A DNA stretch of 64,000 bases from Cucumis sativus (taxonomy: Eukaryota > Streptophyta > Magnoliopsida > Cucurbitales > Cucurbitaceae). The translations under genes were made by a program, and so were the position numbers. Of the stretch, positions 11,895 through 23,144 are shown piece by piece; the stretch's first letter is position 1; every line of letters starts with the position of its first letter. The notes under the pieces were generated by a model. It saw nothing but the letters and a program-made list of their open reading frames with translations, was not told the origin of the DNA and did no database searches. The stretch is from positions 24,803,498 to 24,867,497 of the forward strand of contig NC_026660.2 of NCBI RefSeq assembly GCF_000004075.3, written 5' to 3'.

Positions 11895-12179
11895 TCAATA
11901 CATGGGATTGTTGGTCCATAATTGAAATGCCAATTGTTTTCTAAAATATGACATGTTTTCTTGACATAATGTAGCTACATCTAAACCAGAAGCTTCATAT
12001 TCGAAATACTTAATTGTAAATACACCACAATCACTATTGTTGCGTTGAAGTGGAATGGAGTCGACAATGACAAGTGGCCAAGGTTCCTTGTGTGTTGATG
12101 ATCCGCCTCTCCTAACAAAGAATCCAGTAGCATCGAGCAAATTTGGCACCGTTAGTTGATGTCGAAGCCATACTGAAAC
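11895..12179 (-). pseudogene. Ulp1-type SUMO protease (C48) terminal exon captured by the MULE
   Basis: The minus-strand exon opens after a good acceptor (TTTTTTTTATGCAG) at 12179 and runs to a stop at 11895. It encodes about 94 residues including PWPLVIVDSIPLQ and NNSDCGVFTIKY. The Gln and the catalytic Cys of Ulp1/C48 peptidases are present (Q-x4/5-DCG). The His and Asp of the triad should lie further upstream, but there the satellite array begins, so the protease is incomplete. Plant MULEs often carry Ulp1-like genes. This is a remnant, not a host deSUMOylase. Confidence 0.75.
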
Positions 12180-12239
12180 CTGCATAAAAAAAAAACTAAT
12201 TAAATATAATTGCATAAGAGACTTACTAAACATGGATGC

Positions 12240-13396
12240 ACTAGCATCTTGGGACTTCTACTCAAAATTTTGGAAGGTGAGAGATAGGTGCTGATAGGTG
12301 CGAGATGCTGGAAAACTTCAAGGCAAAGTTGCTAAGTCTAATAAAATTGCTAACCCTAAAGCCTTAACACCATAGTAGAGTAGCTAAACATGCATTCTAA
12401 ACGGTTTAGGAGGTTTACACTCTTATATTGGGACTTCTACTCAAAATTTTGGAAGGTGAGAGATAGGTGCTGATAGGTGCGAGATGATGGAAAACTTCAA
12501 GGCAAAGTTGCTAAGTCTAATACAATTGCTAACCCTATAGCCTTAACACCTAGTAGACTAGCTAAACATGCATTCTAAACGGTTTAGGAAGTTAACACTC
12601 TTATATTGGGACTTCTGCTCAAAATTTTGGAAGGTGAGAGATAGGTGCTGATAGGTGAGAGATGATGGAAAACTTCAAGGCAAAGTTGCTAAGTCTAATA
12701 CAATTGCTAATCCTAAAGCCTTAACACCTAGTAGACTAGCTAAACATGCATTCTAAACGGTTTAGGAAGTTTACACTCTTATATTGGGACTTCTACTCAA
12801 AATTTTGGAAGGTGAGAGATAGGTGTCTGATAGGTGCGAGATGATGGAAAACTTCAAGGCAAAGTTGCTAAGTCTAATACAATTGCTAACCCTATAGCCT
12901 TAACACCTAGTAGACTAGCTAAACATGCATTCTAAACGGTTTAGGAAGTTAACACTCTTATATTGGGACTTCTACTCAAAATTTTGGAAGGTGAGAGATA
13001 GATGCTGATAGGTGAGAGATGATGGAAAACTTCAAGGCAAAGTTGCTAAGTCTAATACAATTGCTAATCCTAAAGCCTTAACACCTAGTAGACTAGCTAA
13101 ACATGCATTCTAAACGGTTTAGGAAGTTTACACTCTTATATTGGGACTTCTACTCAAAATTTTGGAAGGTGAGAGATAGGTGCTGATAGGTGCGAGATGA
13201 TGGAAAACTTCAAGGCAAAGTTGCTAAGTCTAATACAATTGCTAACCCTAAAGCCTTAACACCTAGTAGACTAGCTAAACATGCATTCTAAACGGTTTAG
13301 GAAGTTAACACTCTTATATTGGGAATTCTACTCAAAATTTTGGAAGGTGAGAGATAGGTGCTGATAGGTGCGAGATGATGGAAAAATTCAAGGCAA
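12240..13396. repeat. 178-bp tandem array inside the MULE, about 6.4 copies
   Basis: The landmark TTGGGACTTCTACTC recurs at 12249, 12428, 12606, 12784, 12963, 13141 and (with one change) 13319, so the period is 178-179 bp. Copies are nearly identical. Diagnostic sites alternate: copies 2, 4 and 6 share GGTGCGAGATGATGG and GAAGTTAACAC, whereas copies 3 and 5 share GGTGAGAGATGATGG, GCTAATCCTAAAG and GAAGTTTACAC. The array therefore grew as a 357-bp dimer. The last copy breaks off at about 13396. Confidence 0.95.
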
Positions 13397-14221
13397 ATGA
13401 AATGGTCTTTCAACAATGCAGCTTATGATAATGTCTTTAGAATACAATCTTTAGAATGCATGTTTAGGCACATATCTATTGTACTGGTAACTTTGCAGAG
13501 TTTATATGGGATACCAAATATATGTTCGAATTCAAGTTCTAAACTCCAAGGTATGGTTTTTCTATTATTACAGTACATTGCAAAGGAAATGGTTTTTCTT
13601 CCTAAAAACAGAATGGCTCCCACGGTTCTCTATGTCTGTGTGCATATGACATGCATTTCTTCTCTAAAATGTGCCAAAAACAAAAAACTCACATCTCAAC
13701 AGACAACTTAAACAAACAAGATGAAATACTATAATAATAAATAAGCTACAACAGACTAACTCTAAAAAAAAACTGAGATTTTATTACTCACTTGACTTCA
13801 AAGATGATGGATACGGCACTGCCAATGTAGAGGAGTGGATAAGAAATGGAGAGGTCCGGTGAAAACAAACCTGAAATCGAAATGGATGGAAGTGGAGAAG
13901 CGTCCGCCGGAGATGAAGTCGAAAGTAAAACAGAGACCCGTGCAGAAGAAATGGAGACGTTCCGTGAACAAGTTGAAATCGGAAAATATAGCGGAGAGTC
14001 GTGGAGAAGAAATGGATGGAAGTGGAGAAGAAATGGACGGAAGAGAAAAACGTTCACCGGAGGCGGGAGAGAGTTGAAGGGGGTAACTGCAGACGCGGGA
14101 GAGTTCAAAGGCTCTGGTTTACGTTTTTCTTTTGAACGACCTTCTGTCTTCGGGTTGAAGAAAAGGAAAAAGAAGAAAAGGAAAAAAAAGAAAAAAAGAA
14201 AAGAGGAAGGAAAATAAAAGA

Positions 14222-14330
14222 GGGTATTTTCGTCATTTCACCTCCAATTTATCCTAAATCTCAACTTTTTTACAATCAATCCTAAAACTCTATTTCTACC
14301 CCATTTTTGGCCTATTTTTGTCAATTCCCC
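14222..14330 (-). repeat. Right terminal inverted repeat of the MULE
   Basis: Read on the minus strand it opens GGGGAATTGACAAAAATAGG, the partner of the left terminal repeat. The 9-bp target duplication follows immediately. Confidence 0.8.
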
Positions 14331-14339
14331 GAATGTCAA

Positions 14340-14994
14340 TAACGTCGTGTAAGCTAGCTAAAATCCGTTCAAGTGCACCTACTCATTCATAATTTTTTTT
14401 GTATGGATCTTTTTATTTTTAATATCATAGACAATAATTCAATAACATTTAAAAAAAAAAAACCTAAGAAAAACAAAATAAATATCAAAGTATTAGAAAA
14501 AGGAAGAGTTGGTGGGTGATGTGAGAGGCAGCTAAAAAGAAAAATATATTTGAGGCTGGTCAAAAACAAGAATAAATGTTGACTTCAATAAGTCTAATTA
14601 GGAGTACCAATTCAATTTTTTTATCTCTTAATTAATTAAGATTAGCAACAGCAATTCCCATTTCAAGATCAATGGGAGCTTCTCGTCTTTATCTACCCTT
14701 TAAACTTTAATCAATCAGTAAAGCAAATGTGATCCCGTGCCGCCTCATCTTTCCTTTATATATAGTTTAATCTTCTTAATGATTATACAATTTTCCCTAT
14801 TCAGCTCGTTTTAAACCAACCGCTTTTGCTGATTTTTCTACTAGGAAAATAGAGGCAAAGAAGTTTCATGGGGTACTACAACTTTGATTGATATTTTTTA
14901 ATTCCTTGGCTTTTGGGTGTAGATTTTGATTTTTCTATCTGGGTATTTATTTTTTCCAATCCCCAGACAAGTAAGACGTATCTGAGCTTCGAAA
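14340..14994. other. Upstream region of the receptor-like kinase gene
   Basis: Spacer and presumed promoter/leader of the kinase. It holds a TATA-like TATATATA at 14757-14764. No other feature is seen. Confidence 0.5.
14757..14764 (+). promoter_or_regulatory. Putative TATA box of the kinase gene
   Basis: TATATATA preceded by a CT-rich stretch (CATCTTTCCTT) and 230 bases ahead of the start codon at 14995. This would leave a leader of about 200 bases. Confidence 0.4.
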
Positions 14995-17900
14995 ATGGTG
15001 GCTGCCCGCTTTGGACAGTGGAATTTGCTTTTAAATCATCATGGGAGAAAGATTGCAGATGGTAATCACGAAAGAGAGATTGAAAAAGAGACGAACATGA
15101 TTAAAGAAGTAGGTAGATTGAACAAGAAGGGGCAGCCGGCGTTTTCTGGGATTATAGTCGATGGTGGCGGTGCACGGTGGCTCGACGGCGGCGATGTACA
15201 GTCTGCCAAATGGAGACACCACTTGGTTGCTATTCATATTTGTGAAGTTTTAGGTATTGGTTTGCTTTGACACTGCTACATTGCATGCAGAGCAATTGCT
15301 TGACTTAATTTCTGAATGAGTAATAATACTTGGGTGTTCTGATTTTTTTATTTGAATTGTCCTCTTCAGAAGATGGTCTAAAGTTCAGCGAAAGTTTTCC
15401 TGTAATGAAAACGGTGAGTTACCAGTACAGCCTCCGACCGAGCTGTAAGTTGTTTGTTGTTTGTTTGTGTGCTGTAAACACAGTATAACTATGTTGTTGT
15501 TTTTTTTAATTAGTTGAATACGTATGTTTCAGAACGAAATTAGGGGTTCAGATTCAGGGGAAACCTTTGCCAAGAAATTGATTAAAAGGCTAGCTAAGCG
15601 AAGAGGAATGGCTATGATGTTAGAATTTGATCCGATTGGTCCACTCGGGTAGGTTAGGCTATGAACTTCACCATTTTAGCAAGCTGGTTTGGATTTTGTC
15701 TAACTTTACTTTGGAAATTATCATCCAGCAATTGGGTCTCACTTGCCAAATATTATTGCAATCAACTACCTGCAACTAGTATCGTGGTTGCTGTTCACAA
15801 GGGAAAGACCATCTTTAAAAGGCAGTCCGTTGATCAGTTTAGAGGTTTGACTTGCATCGTGTAAGATTGTCTGCTTTGAAATTGCTTCAATGTTTTCTGA
15901 TATTTGTAAAATTTTCAGGTTTTGAATTACACTTGAGGCCTGAATTCTATTTCAGTGAAGTGATTTCTACCTCAAGAAATCTAAAACCAGCAAAGGGCGA
16001 TAATGATGAGCTCCTTGCAGCTGATGCCTCAGATGACTGGGATGCAGAAACAAACTCAAGAAATGGCAATGTGAACAGTCATGATAAGAAAGCTCTTCTG
16101 AGTTCAATTTCCATTGTACGGAGACAGCTTCCAGAATCAAATCTTGGTTGGCCCTTTCAACAGAGAAGTTCTCAAGCAGGTCGAGAGGTTATAAGAAAAG
16201 GAGCTAGAAATGTGTCTGTGGTTCAATGGGTAATGAGCCTGCCTAATAGATCAGGTGCAGGGATACCAAAAAGCCAGAATGATATGACTTTGGAAATACC
16301 AAAAATTTGTTTACAAAATAAATCCGAGGGGATGGAAGAAACCAATCATCTAGTGCTTCAGAACTTTGGAGATGAGGCTGAGGATAGTGATGAAAATTTG
16401 AAAGGCGGTGAACTTGTTAATGAATTCAAACACAATGCAAAAATGGGCCTTTCAGTCTCTTTCATTGTGAAAGAATTTCAACAAGAGATGCCTGGTTGGC
16501 CTCTTAGACCTGATGCTCTTTCGGAAAGGTCAGATTCGTTGCAAGAATCTGAGGAAACAGACATACAAGAAGGAGATTCCGAGACGAGCATATCTAACCG
16601 AACAATCGACACAAATTTGGAGTCCCAGATTGGTTCTGTTGCTAAGAATTTGAAAGAGCGTGAAGAAAGGGTGATCTTTTTTCATTCTGAAGAAAAGAGT
16701 ATTGAGAACAACATCTTTAAAATAGCATCCAAGCAGCTGGAGTTTCCCATCAAGATGAATCAATCAGTTTGCAAGTGCTTTAGCTATGCAGAGCTGAAGA
16801 TGGCAACTTCCAATTTCTCGGCAGGTTGGTCAGTTTGATCTTGGAAGCATATATTTCATGTTATACATGGGCTTTATTTCAATCATCAAACTTCTCTGAT
16901 TTATATGGTAAAGGTCTATTCCTGAGCATTGTATTTAATAATTGAACAGAAAATCTCATAGGAGAGGGAGGATATAGCGCTGTATACAAAGGATGTCTTC
17001 TTGATGGAACTTCAGTTGTGGTAAAAGTTTTGAAGTCATACAAGGATGCTCGGGACAACTTTCTGCTGGAATTAAACATCGTTTCCTCAATCAAACACAA
17101 TCACATCACACCTCCTATTGGTGTATGTATGGAAAATGAGCATCTTATTTCAGTATATGACTACTTTCCTGAAGGGAGTTTGGAGGAAAATTTGCATGGT
17201 GAGTTGCTATGACTTGGATCATCTCTTTTCTTCATCTTTGAAATTACATTGAACTCATTATAATTATGTGGACGGTTCTGTGAGGTAGGTCAAAGTGGAA
17301 GAAGTAAGATTCAATGGGAAATGAGGTTCAAAGTTGCTATCGCTGTTGCTGAGGCATTAAACTACCTTCACAACGAGCGTTCTTCACCTGTTATTCACAG
17401 AGATGTTAAATCTTCCAACGTTCTTCTTTCTGAGAAGTTCCAACCCCAGGTGACTTTCTAGCATATCATACATAAGTTTATGCATCGCTCAACAGATATA
17501 TCCCCTGGGCGTTTCAGTGGCATTATATTCCTTTGAAGTTAAAAGGGGAAAATGACCTGAAAAAGTCTAACTGGAGGTTGAATTTGTTGCAGCTATCCGA
17601 TTTTGGGCTTGCTATGTGGGGACCAACAGATTCACCGTATGTAATTAACACCGATGTGGTTGGCACATTTGGATATATTGCTCCAGAATATCTCATGCAT
17701 GGAAAACTTAGTGACAAAATCGACATTTATGCCTTTGGGATCGTCCTTCTTGAACTTTTGTCAGGCAGACGTCCCATTGATTTTGGTGTTGCTGAAGGAC
17801 AAAGAAGCTTAGTTCTATGGGTAAAAACTTGGTTCTTTCTTCAACGTATATTCTGTGCATTAACTACTTTCAAGTTCATAACCATAAAAAATGCTACTTA

Positions 17901-18678
17901 CAGGCCAAGGAAGTGTTAAACAGTGAGAATCCTAAGGCACTAATGGATCCAAACATGGATATAAAGTTCAATGATGATCAAGTTCAAAGAGTGGTTCTGG
18001 CAGCCACCCTTTGCATCAATGCATCAGCTCGATTACGGCCAAATGCGAGCGAGGTAAAAAATCCAATGCTCTTATTGTTCAGATTCTGTCATGTGAAATC
18101 AGAGTACATATATGTTCTTATTGTATTGGGTTTTAATTTGTTATTATTTGCTAGAAGCTATTGGTTTTGGTTAGAAAACTTTGGCATCTATAAGGGTAAA
18201 GCCAAGTGTACCCCAGTTTGCTAAAATACAGTTTGAACATGTGAATCTGGGTTGAGTCATTTCAAATTATTCGAGTCATTTAATCTAAATGGTGTAAAAG
18301 AAAAAATAGTATTTAGCGTAGGGGTGAAGGAATTCAAACATCTAATTCATTGTCAGTGTCAATTCAGCCTAAACCAAATTCAAAATTCAGTTGATTGTAT
18401 TTGTGTTTGTTTTTATCTTAATTCAGATTCTGAAGCTATTAAAAGGGGAGGCAAGAGTAGATGATTTCATAAATTTTCCTGGTTCGAAAGAGCTAACCGA
18501 TCATGACATCGATGATATCTTTCCGAAGTTCATGAGCAAACCTAGTCTAAGTTTTGCACTCCGTGACATAGACAACGATTGTACACCGTCAAGCAATGCA
18601 AATACAACATCAAATACCATGGTGAAAAAACCCGGTCGTCTGAAGTTAAAAGACTACTTGAAAGAACCCCATGAATAA
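14995..18678 (+). CDS. Receptor-like cytoplasmic kinase with N-terminal USP-like domain
   Basis: Serine/threonine kinase without signal peptide or membrane segment. Ten exons fit in phase: 14995-15253, 15370-15413, 15533-15648, 15729-15844, 15919-16824, 16950-17198, 17289-17449, 17593-17820, 17904-18053, 18427-18678; 2,481 bases, 826 residues. Residues about 50-175 look like a diverged universal-stress-protein fold (GIIVDGGGAR, LVAIHICEVLE, SLAKYYCNQLP, IVVAVHKGK). A polar linker contains NVSVVQWVMSLPNRS, a signature of the At1g77280/At1g21590/At5g63940 kinase group. The kinase domain (from about 475) has GEGGYSAVYKG (485-495), Lys506, HRDVKSSN (HRD 600-602), DFG (620-622) and GTFGYIAPEY. All catalytic residues are present and it is an RD kinase, so it is probably active. 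The C-terminal tail is Ser/Asp-rich. Upstream ligands and substrates are unknown. Confidence 0.92.
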
Positions 18679-19896
18679 ACAGATAAAAACAAGGTTAGCT
18701 CCAAATCAATAGAGAAATAAAAATGAGTGTAAATACAAAAAAAAAATTGTTTTTGTATATTTGGCAACAAGAGTTAAAGTCTTTTTAAATTTTCAAATCT
18801 CTATTTTTCCCAAATGAGTGAACATTATTTTATTTTATTTTATTTTTTGTCATGAATATGACATTGTATATATATATACATATTGATCAATTAGCAGAAT
18901 TTGGAGCATGAATAATACAGTTTTAGTTGTGATATTATTTTTGTTCCTTTCTTCTTTCATATATTTCTGAAATTAAAAGTATGGTATTCTAGAAATGGCT
19001 AAATTATTAAAAATGTGCATTGATTTTGCCCTACTTAGATTTTAAAAGTTTAAAAAATGCCTTAAACTTTTTTAAATGGAAATGTTAAAATTTTATTTAC
19101 AATGTCAAAAAAAAAATAGAATATTTAAAAATATATTTACACTTACAAAAATGAGTGTAAGTGAGTCTAAGATAAAATATTTTTATCTCGTTTTGTTATC
19201 GGGAGTGAGAAACCCTATAATATTTTTTTTTTTCTGTTTACCATTTCAATCTTTGATTTTTTTATATACATTTTAGAAAGGACATTAAATATTTTGTTAA
19301 TATTAAAAATATGCAAAATCTTGTTATAATTACCCAAAGGATATATATTGTTTTGATTCTATAATTATATATTTTTGCGATAATAATATTGTTAATATTA
19401 AAATTTAGTAAAAATAATCATATCTTATTACTATATTTTATAGTCATAGATTTAAATAAGAAAACAAATAAACTTCATCTAATCTAATTTTTTTAATTGA
19501 GTTATTTGGCTATATGAAAAATTAAATTTATAAATAATATTGATTTTGGAACTAACAGTTTTTAATTTCTTTTAATCAGAATTCAAAATGCTTAGATAGA
19601 AGGGATTGAAAGTCAAGGCTAAGAAACTTATTGAATGAATGAAAAAAAAAGTTGAATAATCAAATCTCATAGAAATCTAATGGTGGATTATTTATTACAA
19701 TTATTCTTGACCAAATTCAAAGTCAAAACCACAATTTAAAAAAGAAAAAGACTAATCATAATTCCCTAATCAATTAGAACTATGATCTCTTCCACCATCT
19801 TCATCTTGAATCCACAAAATAAATCAAACTCACAAAGAATTAATGAAAATCCAGAATTGAGTTAGAAACAAAAAAAAAAAAGAAAAAAAAAAAAAC
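18679..19896. other. Intergenic, no gene seen
   Basis: 1.2 kb of very AT-rich sequence between the kinase and the convergent small gene. A TTTTATTTTATTTTATTTTTT run near 18828-18848 is the only simple repeat of note. Confidence 0.5.
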
Positions 19897-20145
19897 TCAC
19901 GAAGATGAATGAATTGGACAAATCTCCTCAAAAATTGGCAATCTCTTGGTCCTGCGTGAAGAAGAATAAAGAATAGCATCGATTTTGGCATCGAGTTCAT
20001 CCAGTGCTTCACCCAATGACATCTTGGGGGAGAGCTTCACTATATTATCCATCGCCGGCGACCAATTGGACGTCGACTTTTTCTTTGTTTCACCAGACCT
20101 GAGCACAATCGGAGTCTTTTTATCGTCGTTGTTTTTCTTCTCCAT
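19897..20145 (-). CDS. Small protein of unknown function (82 aa), paralogue of the gene at 8.7 kb
   Basis: A single frame of 82 codons opening MEKKNNDDKKTPIVLRSG. The basic, polar N-terminus is followed by SNWSPAMDNIVKLSP, an amphipathic helix LGEALDELDAKIDAILY, an Arg-rich turn SSSRRTKRLP and the ending IFEEICPIHSSS. The WSP, IDAIL and ICP landmarks are shared with the 81-aa gene at 8692-8937. There is no signal peptide or membrane segment, so a cytosolic or nuclear role is likely. A TATA-like run lies about 100 bases upstream on the minus strand. The sequence at the stop (TCGTGAGTTT) also reads as a GT donor, so a 3' intron is possible. The family is not recognised. Confidence 0.7.
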   Translation of the reverse strand: MEKKNNDDKKTPIVLRSGETKKKSTSNWSPAMDNIVKLSPKMSLGEALDELDAKIDAILYSSSRRTKRLPIFEEICPIHSSS

Positions 20146-21030
20146 GACGGTCGAGTTTAGGATGGTGAGAGTTTTTAATCACAGACTAATGATTGTGGAT
20201 CAAAACCAATTAGCTACGAATTGAAGTGATGAGACGGGGATTTATATATATATATAGGTAATGAAATTAGTAGATTTTAAGTTCTTTTCAGCCAATAAAA
20301 AAGGAGAGAAGGAGAAGAATTTCCTTTTTTGGTGCAAATATCGTTAGATCCGGAAAATATGAATTTAGGTTTCATTTTTTATGAATACATATGTTCTATG
20401 TTTATAACATCTATCTATTCGATATAAACTGAATTTATATCTAATAAAACTTTTAACTTTTGTATTTAATTGAGTGATGACATATTATTCTATTAAAAAA
20501 GATTTAGAATGTTACAAACCTTAAAATGCACACAAAACTAAAATTCTAATACTTTATATACAAATTAAAGTTTATGCTTTTCTAAATTTCAGGCACATTT
20601 TGTACTTCAAAGAAATCTAAAGAAATGAAAAACTTCTTGTTTTTCTGTTTTTGTTAATTTTTTCTTGTTTCTCAGGAGCCATGTTTATAAATTAAAAAAA
20701 GATTGAGAAGTGATAGACAAGAGAAAAATATTATTTTTTTACGATAACATGAATTATGTCATTACATTTTTTAAATTGTAAAAAATGTAAATTCTCGTGA
20801 TTGAAACTAAAATGACATTCATAAACTCTTATTTTATATTACGATTATGTTTTATCAACTCATAAATGTTAAAGTTTTTATTTTTATTTTTGTATGTTTG
20901 TAAATTTAGGAAGAAACTTATCTTACAAATGGACATTTGAGTCACAAACTTTTCAACCACATGTTAACTTCGATCTTCAAAACTTGGAATGAGTTAAAAA
21001 AAATTTAAAGGTAAAATGAAATAAACATAA
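20146..21030. other. Intergenic, shared upstream region
   Basis: About 0.9 kb between the divergent 82-aa gene (minus) and the Cys-rich gene (plus). No coding frame is supported. Confidence 0.5.
20241..20256 (-). promoter_or_regulatory. Putative TATA box of the 82-aa gene
   Basis: On the minus strand CTATATATATATAAATCC lies about 95-110 bases ahead of the start codon at 20145. Confidence 0.55.
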
Positions 21031-21035
21031 TAAAC

Positions 21036-21205
21036 CAGAGGAACCCTAAACCCTTTCACCATCATCTTCACGTCCTCCCCTCCTCTCTTCCAGCAGCTGC
21101 CTCTCTCCGGTTTAGTTCTGCCGCTGCTGTATATCTTTAGCTCGTGCCTCTACACCCTCATCCTTTGAGGGTTTGCACTGGAGTTCTACTCTATCGTTGT
21201 TTCTG
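21036..21205 (+). other. Likely 5' leader exon with telo-box
   Basis: GC-richer, CT-rich stretch unlike the AT-rich sequence around it, with AACCCTAAACCC (telo-box) at about 21043-21054 and ending TTTCTG|GTATTC, a usable donor. Joined to the acceptor TTTGTGCAG at 23121-23123 it would form the 5' untranslated exon of the Cys-rich gene, with a 1.9-kb leader intron. A second small non-coding exon near 21480-21511 (ATGG|GTGAGTC) is possible. Confidence 0.5.
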
Positions 21206-23123
21206 GTATTCTCCTAATCTCCAGTTTTTTCTTTCTCCTCACTTGAAAATCATTAATTAGGACTTCCTATGAAAAAAAAAATGGAGTGTTGGTTTTGATT
21301 TATTGTTATTATTTCTTTTCTTTCTAAAAAACAGAAGCTGAATGGAATTGAAAACAAAACTAGCTCCAACGGGCTTTCGACTTGTTGCACGAGACAAAGA
21401 ATTTTCCAATCATCTCATTCTTCTTTATATATCAAATTCTCCTTTAATCCGTAGCTCTTAGGCGTTATTTTGATCAACATTCGTAGGATGTAGTAAGGAA
21501 GAAGACAATGGGTGAGTCTTCTTTGAAATTGGAATTCTCTCGCTTACATTTTCTATTTCTATTTTATTTTTTAGGCGAAACATTAGAAACACTTCATTTC
21601 TCTAAGAAAATAGAGACAACCTAAAGGGGCAGGGAACGAGACTGATAGATTGAGTGGTGTAATTACAGAACATTGAGTTAGCTACTCCAATTAGAAGCCG
21701 TTAACTGTGCAAGATCACAAAAATACTGAAAAAAATGACACTTAATTTAAAGTATTGTTATTTCTCTCCTTCCACACTAACCGCAACATAGCCTTTGTCA
21801 TGTTGCTCCAGAGCACGCTGACTTTGTCTTTCAACCCTCTTCCAACGAGGGACTCAACCATCCAAATTTAGTATTAATGATTTCAAGTACCGTGGTTGAA
21901 TGGGTTGACAAAATGCTCTCAAGCCCTTGTATGGACTCTCAATGGAAATGCATGGGGTTCAAAGTTTCTTCATTTTGCTTGCACTAAATGCACATATTTA
22001 GAGAAAGAGCAAAATTTGGATACCTTGTCTGAACTTTGTCATTAGTATTAATCCTTTCAAGCACCGTGGATGAATAAGTTGAACAAGAAAAACATGACCT
22101 TTTTCAGGACTGTTCCTTTCCAGAATTGCAAGTAATTTAGTCAAGAATCCTTCTTTTCATATACAAATCTGAATAAGCTGATTTAACAGACTACTTAGCT
22201 CCGGACTATAATCTCCTGACCACGTGGAGGGAATACAGTTCTCCAGAGTACCACTAAGGTTCCCCAGCCATTCAACTGTCTATCAAAATAATTTCTTGTC
22301 AACTTTAAATCCTAACTTTGGCCCAACGGTTCATAACTCACACACCCTGCTTTCTCGCTCAAATTAAACCATTGATATTTTGAACTTATTGAAAACAAAT
22401 GCCATGTATATGCTTTGTAGTCCATGTATGTAAAAAATGTTTAGGTGAAATAGACATTTGGTCATTTCATAGGGGATCTTAGTCCATGTATGACGTTCAC
22501 TTAAAGGGGATCTTTAGATTCTCATAGCCACTTTTAACGATAGTGTGAGTATAGATATAGATATAGATAGTCTGTGTATATGTCAACTCGGTTTTTTTTT
22601 CCCTCTGTTTTGTTTCTGAGTTTGGCTCTTTCTTGCATGGGAAATGCTATCTGTGATTACTAAATGATTGAATGTACCCGAGTGAGTTAAGCTACTAGCC
22701 AGCAACGTCAAGTTTAATTGTTTGATCCGTTGGTTGGTTGCCAAATCACTGAATACATTTGTTGTTCCTATACTCAAATTTTACTGGTAACAACAAGAAT
22801 CGCATTCTCATTTCTCTTTATAACTTAATGTCCTGGGGTTGCTTTCTGCCTTACAATGGTTCTGAGAATATAGAACTATCAAATACTAAATATTCATGGG
22901 GGCATTGTATGCTCCTTTGTTGTCTTGGTTTGTCTCTCTCACAGTAAGACACGGACCCTTATCATTTTTTTTAATTAACGAACTCCAGAAAACAACTTTT
23001 TAATGGTTTTAGATGAGTTTAGTCAGAATATTGGTAGGTTTAGATCATACTATCATAAATTAATTGTTGAATGAATGATCAATCAATATTCTGTTTCCCC
23101 CTATTCTTCTTCTGTTTGTGCAG
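21206..23123 (+). other. Probable leader intron of the Cys-rich gene
   Basis: 1.9 kb without a supported coding frame. It contains two diverged direct repeats, AGTATTAATGATTTCAAGTA (about 21870) and AGTATTAATCCTTTCAAGCA (about 22043), 173 bases apart, each followed by CCGTGG.TGAAT. Confidence 0.4.
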
Positions 23124-23144
23124 CATTAAGGGGGAAGAGAGCTA

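Larger units (their letters stand above)
11248..14339. mobile_element. Mutator-like element (MULE), non-autonomous, 3,074 bp
   Basis: The 9-base duplication GAATGTCAA flanks the element perfectly at 11248-11256 and 14331-14339; 9-bp duplications are the hallmark of Mutator elements. The element spans 11257-14330. Its ends are inverted repeats opening GGGGAATT..CAAAAATAGG on both sides, with weaker similarity for about 110 bases (an ATTTAGGA/TTTTAGGA block and an ACCCTC block recur in the same order). No MURA transposase is visible, so it is not autonomous. It carries a Ulp1 protease exon on the minus strand, a 178-bp tandem array and a GA-rich right arm (13830-14215). The perfect duplication suggests a fairly recent insertion. 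Confidence 0.9.

Noticed and set aside
13846-14217. 123-codon open frame in the right arm of the MULE
   Set aside because: The protein is a low-complexity product of GA-rich sequence (Arg/Lys/Glu runs), overlaps frames on both strands and matches no family.
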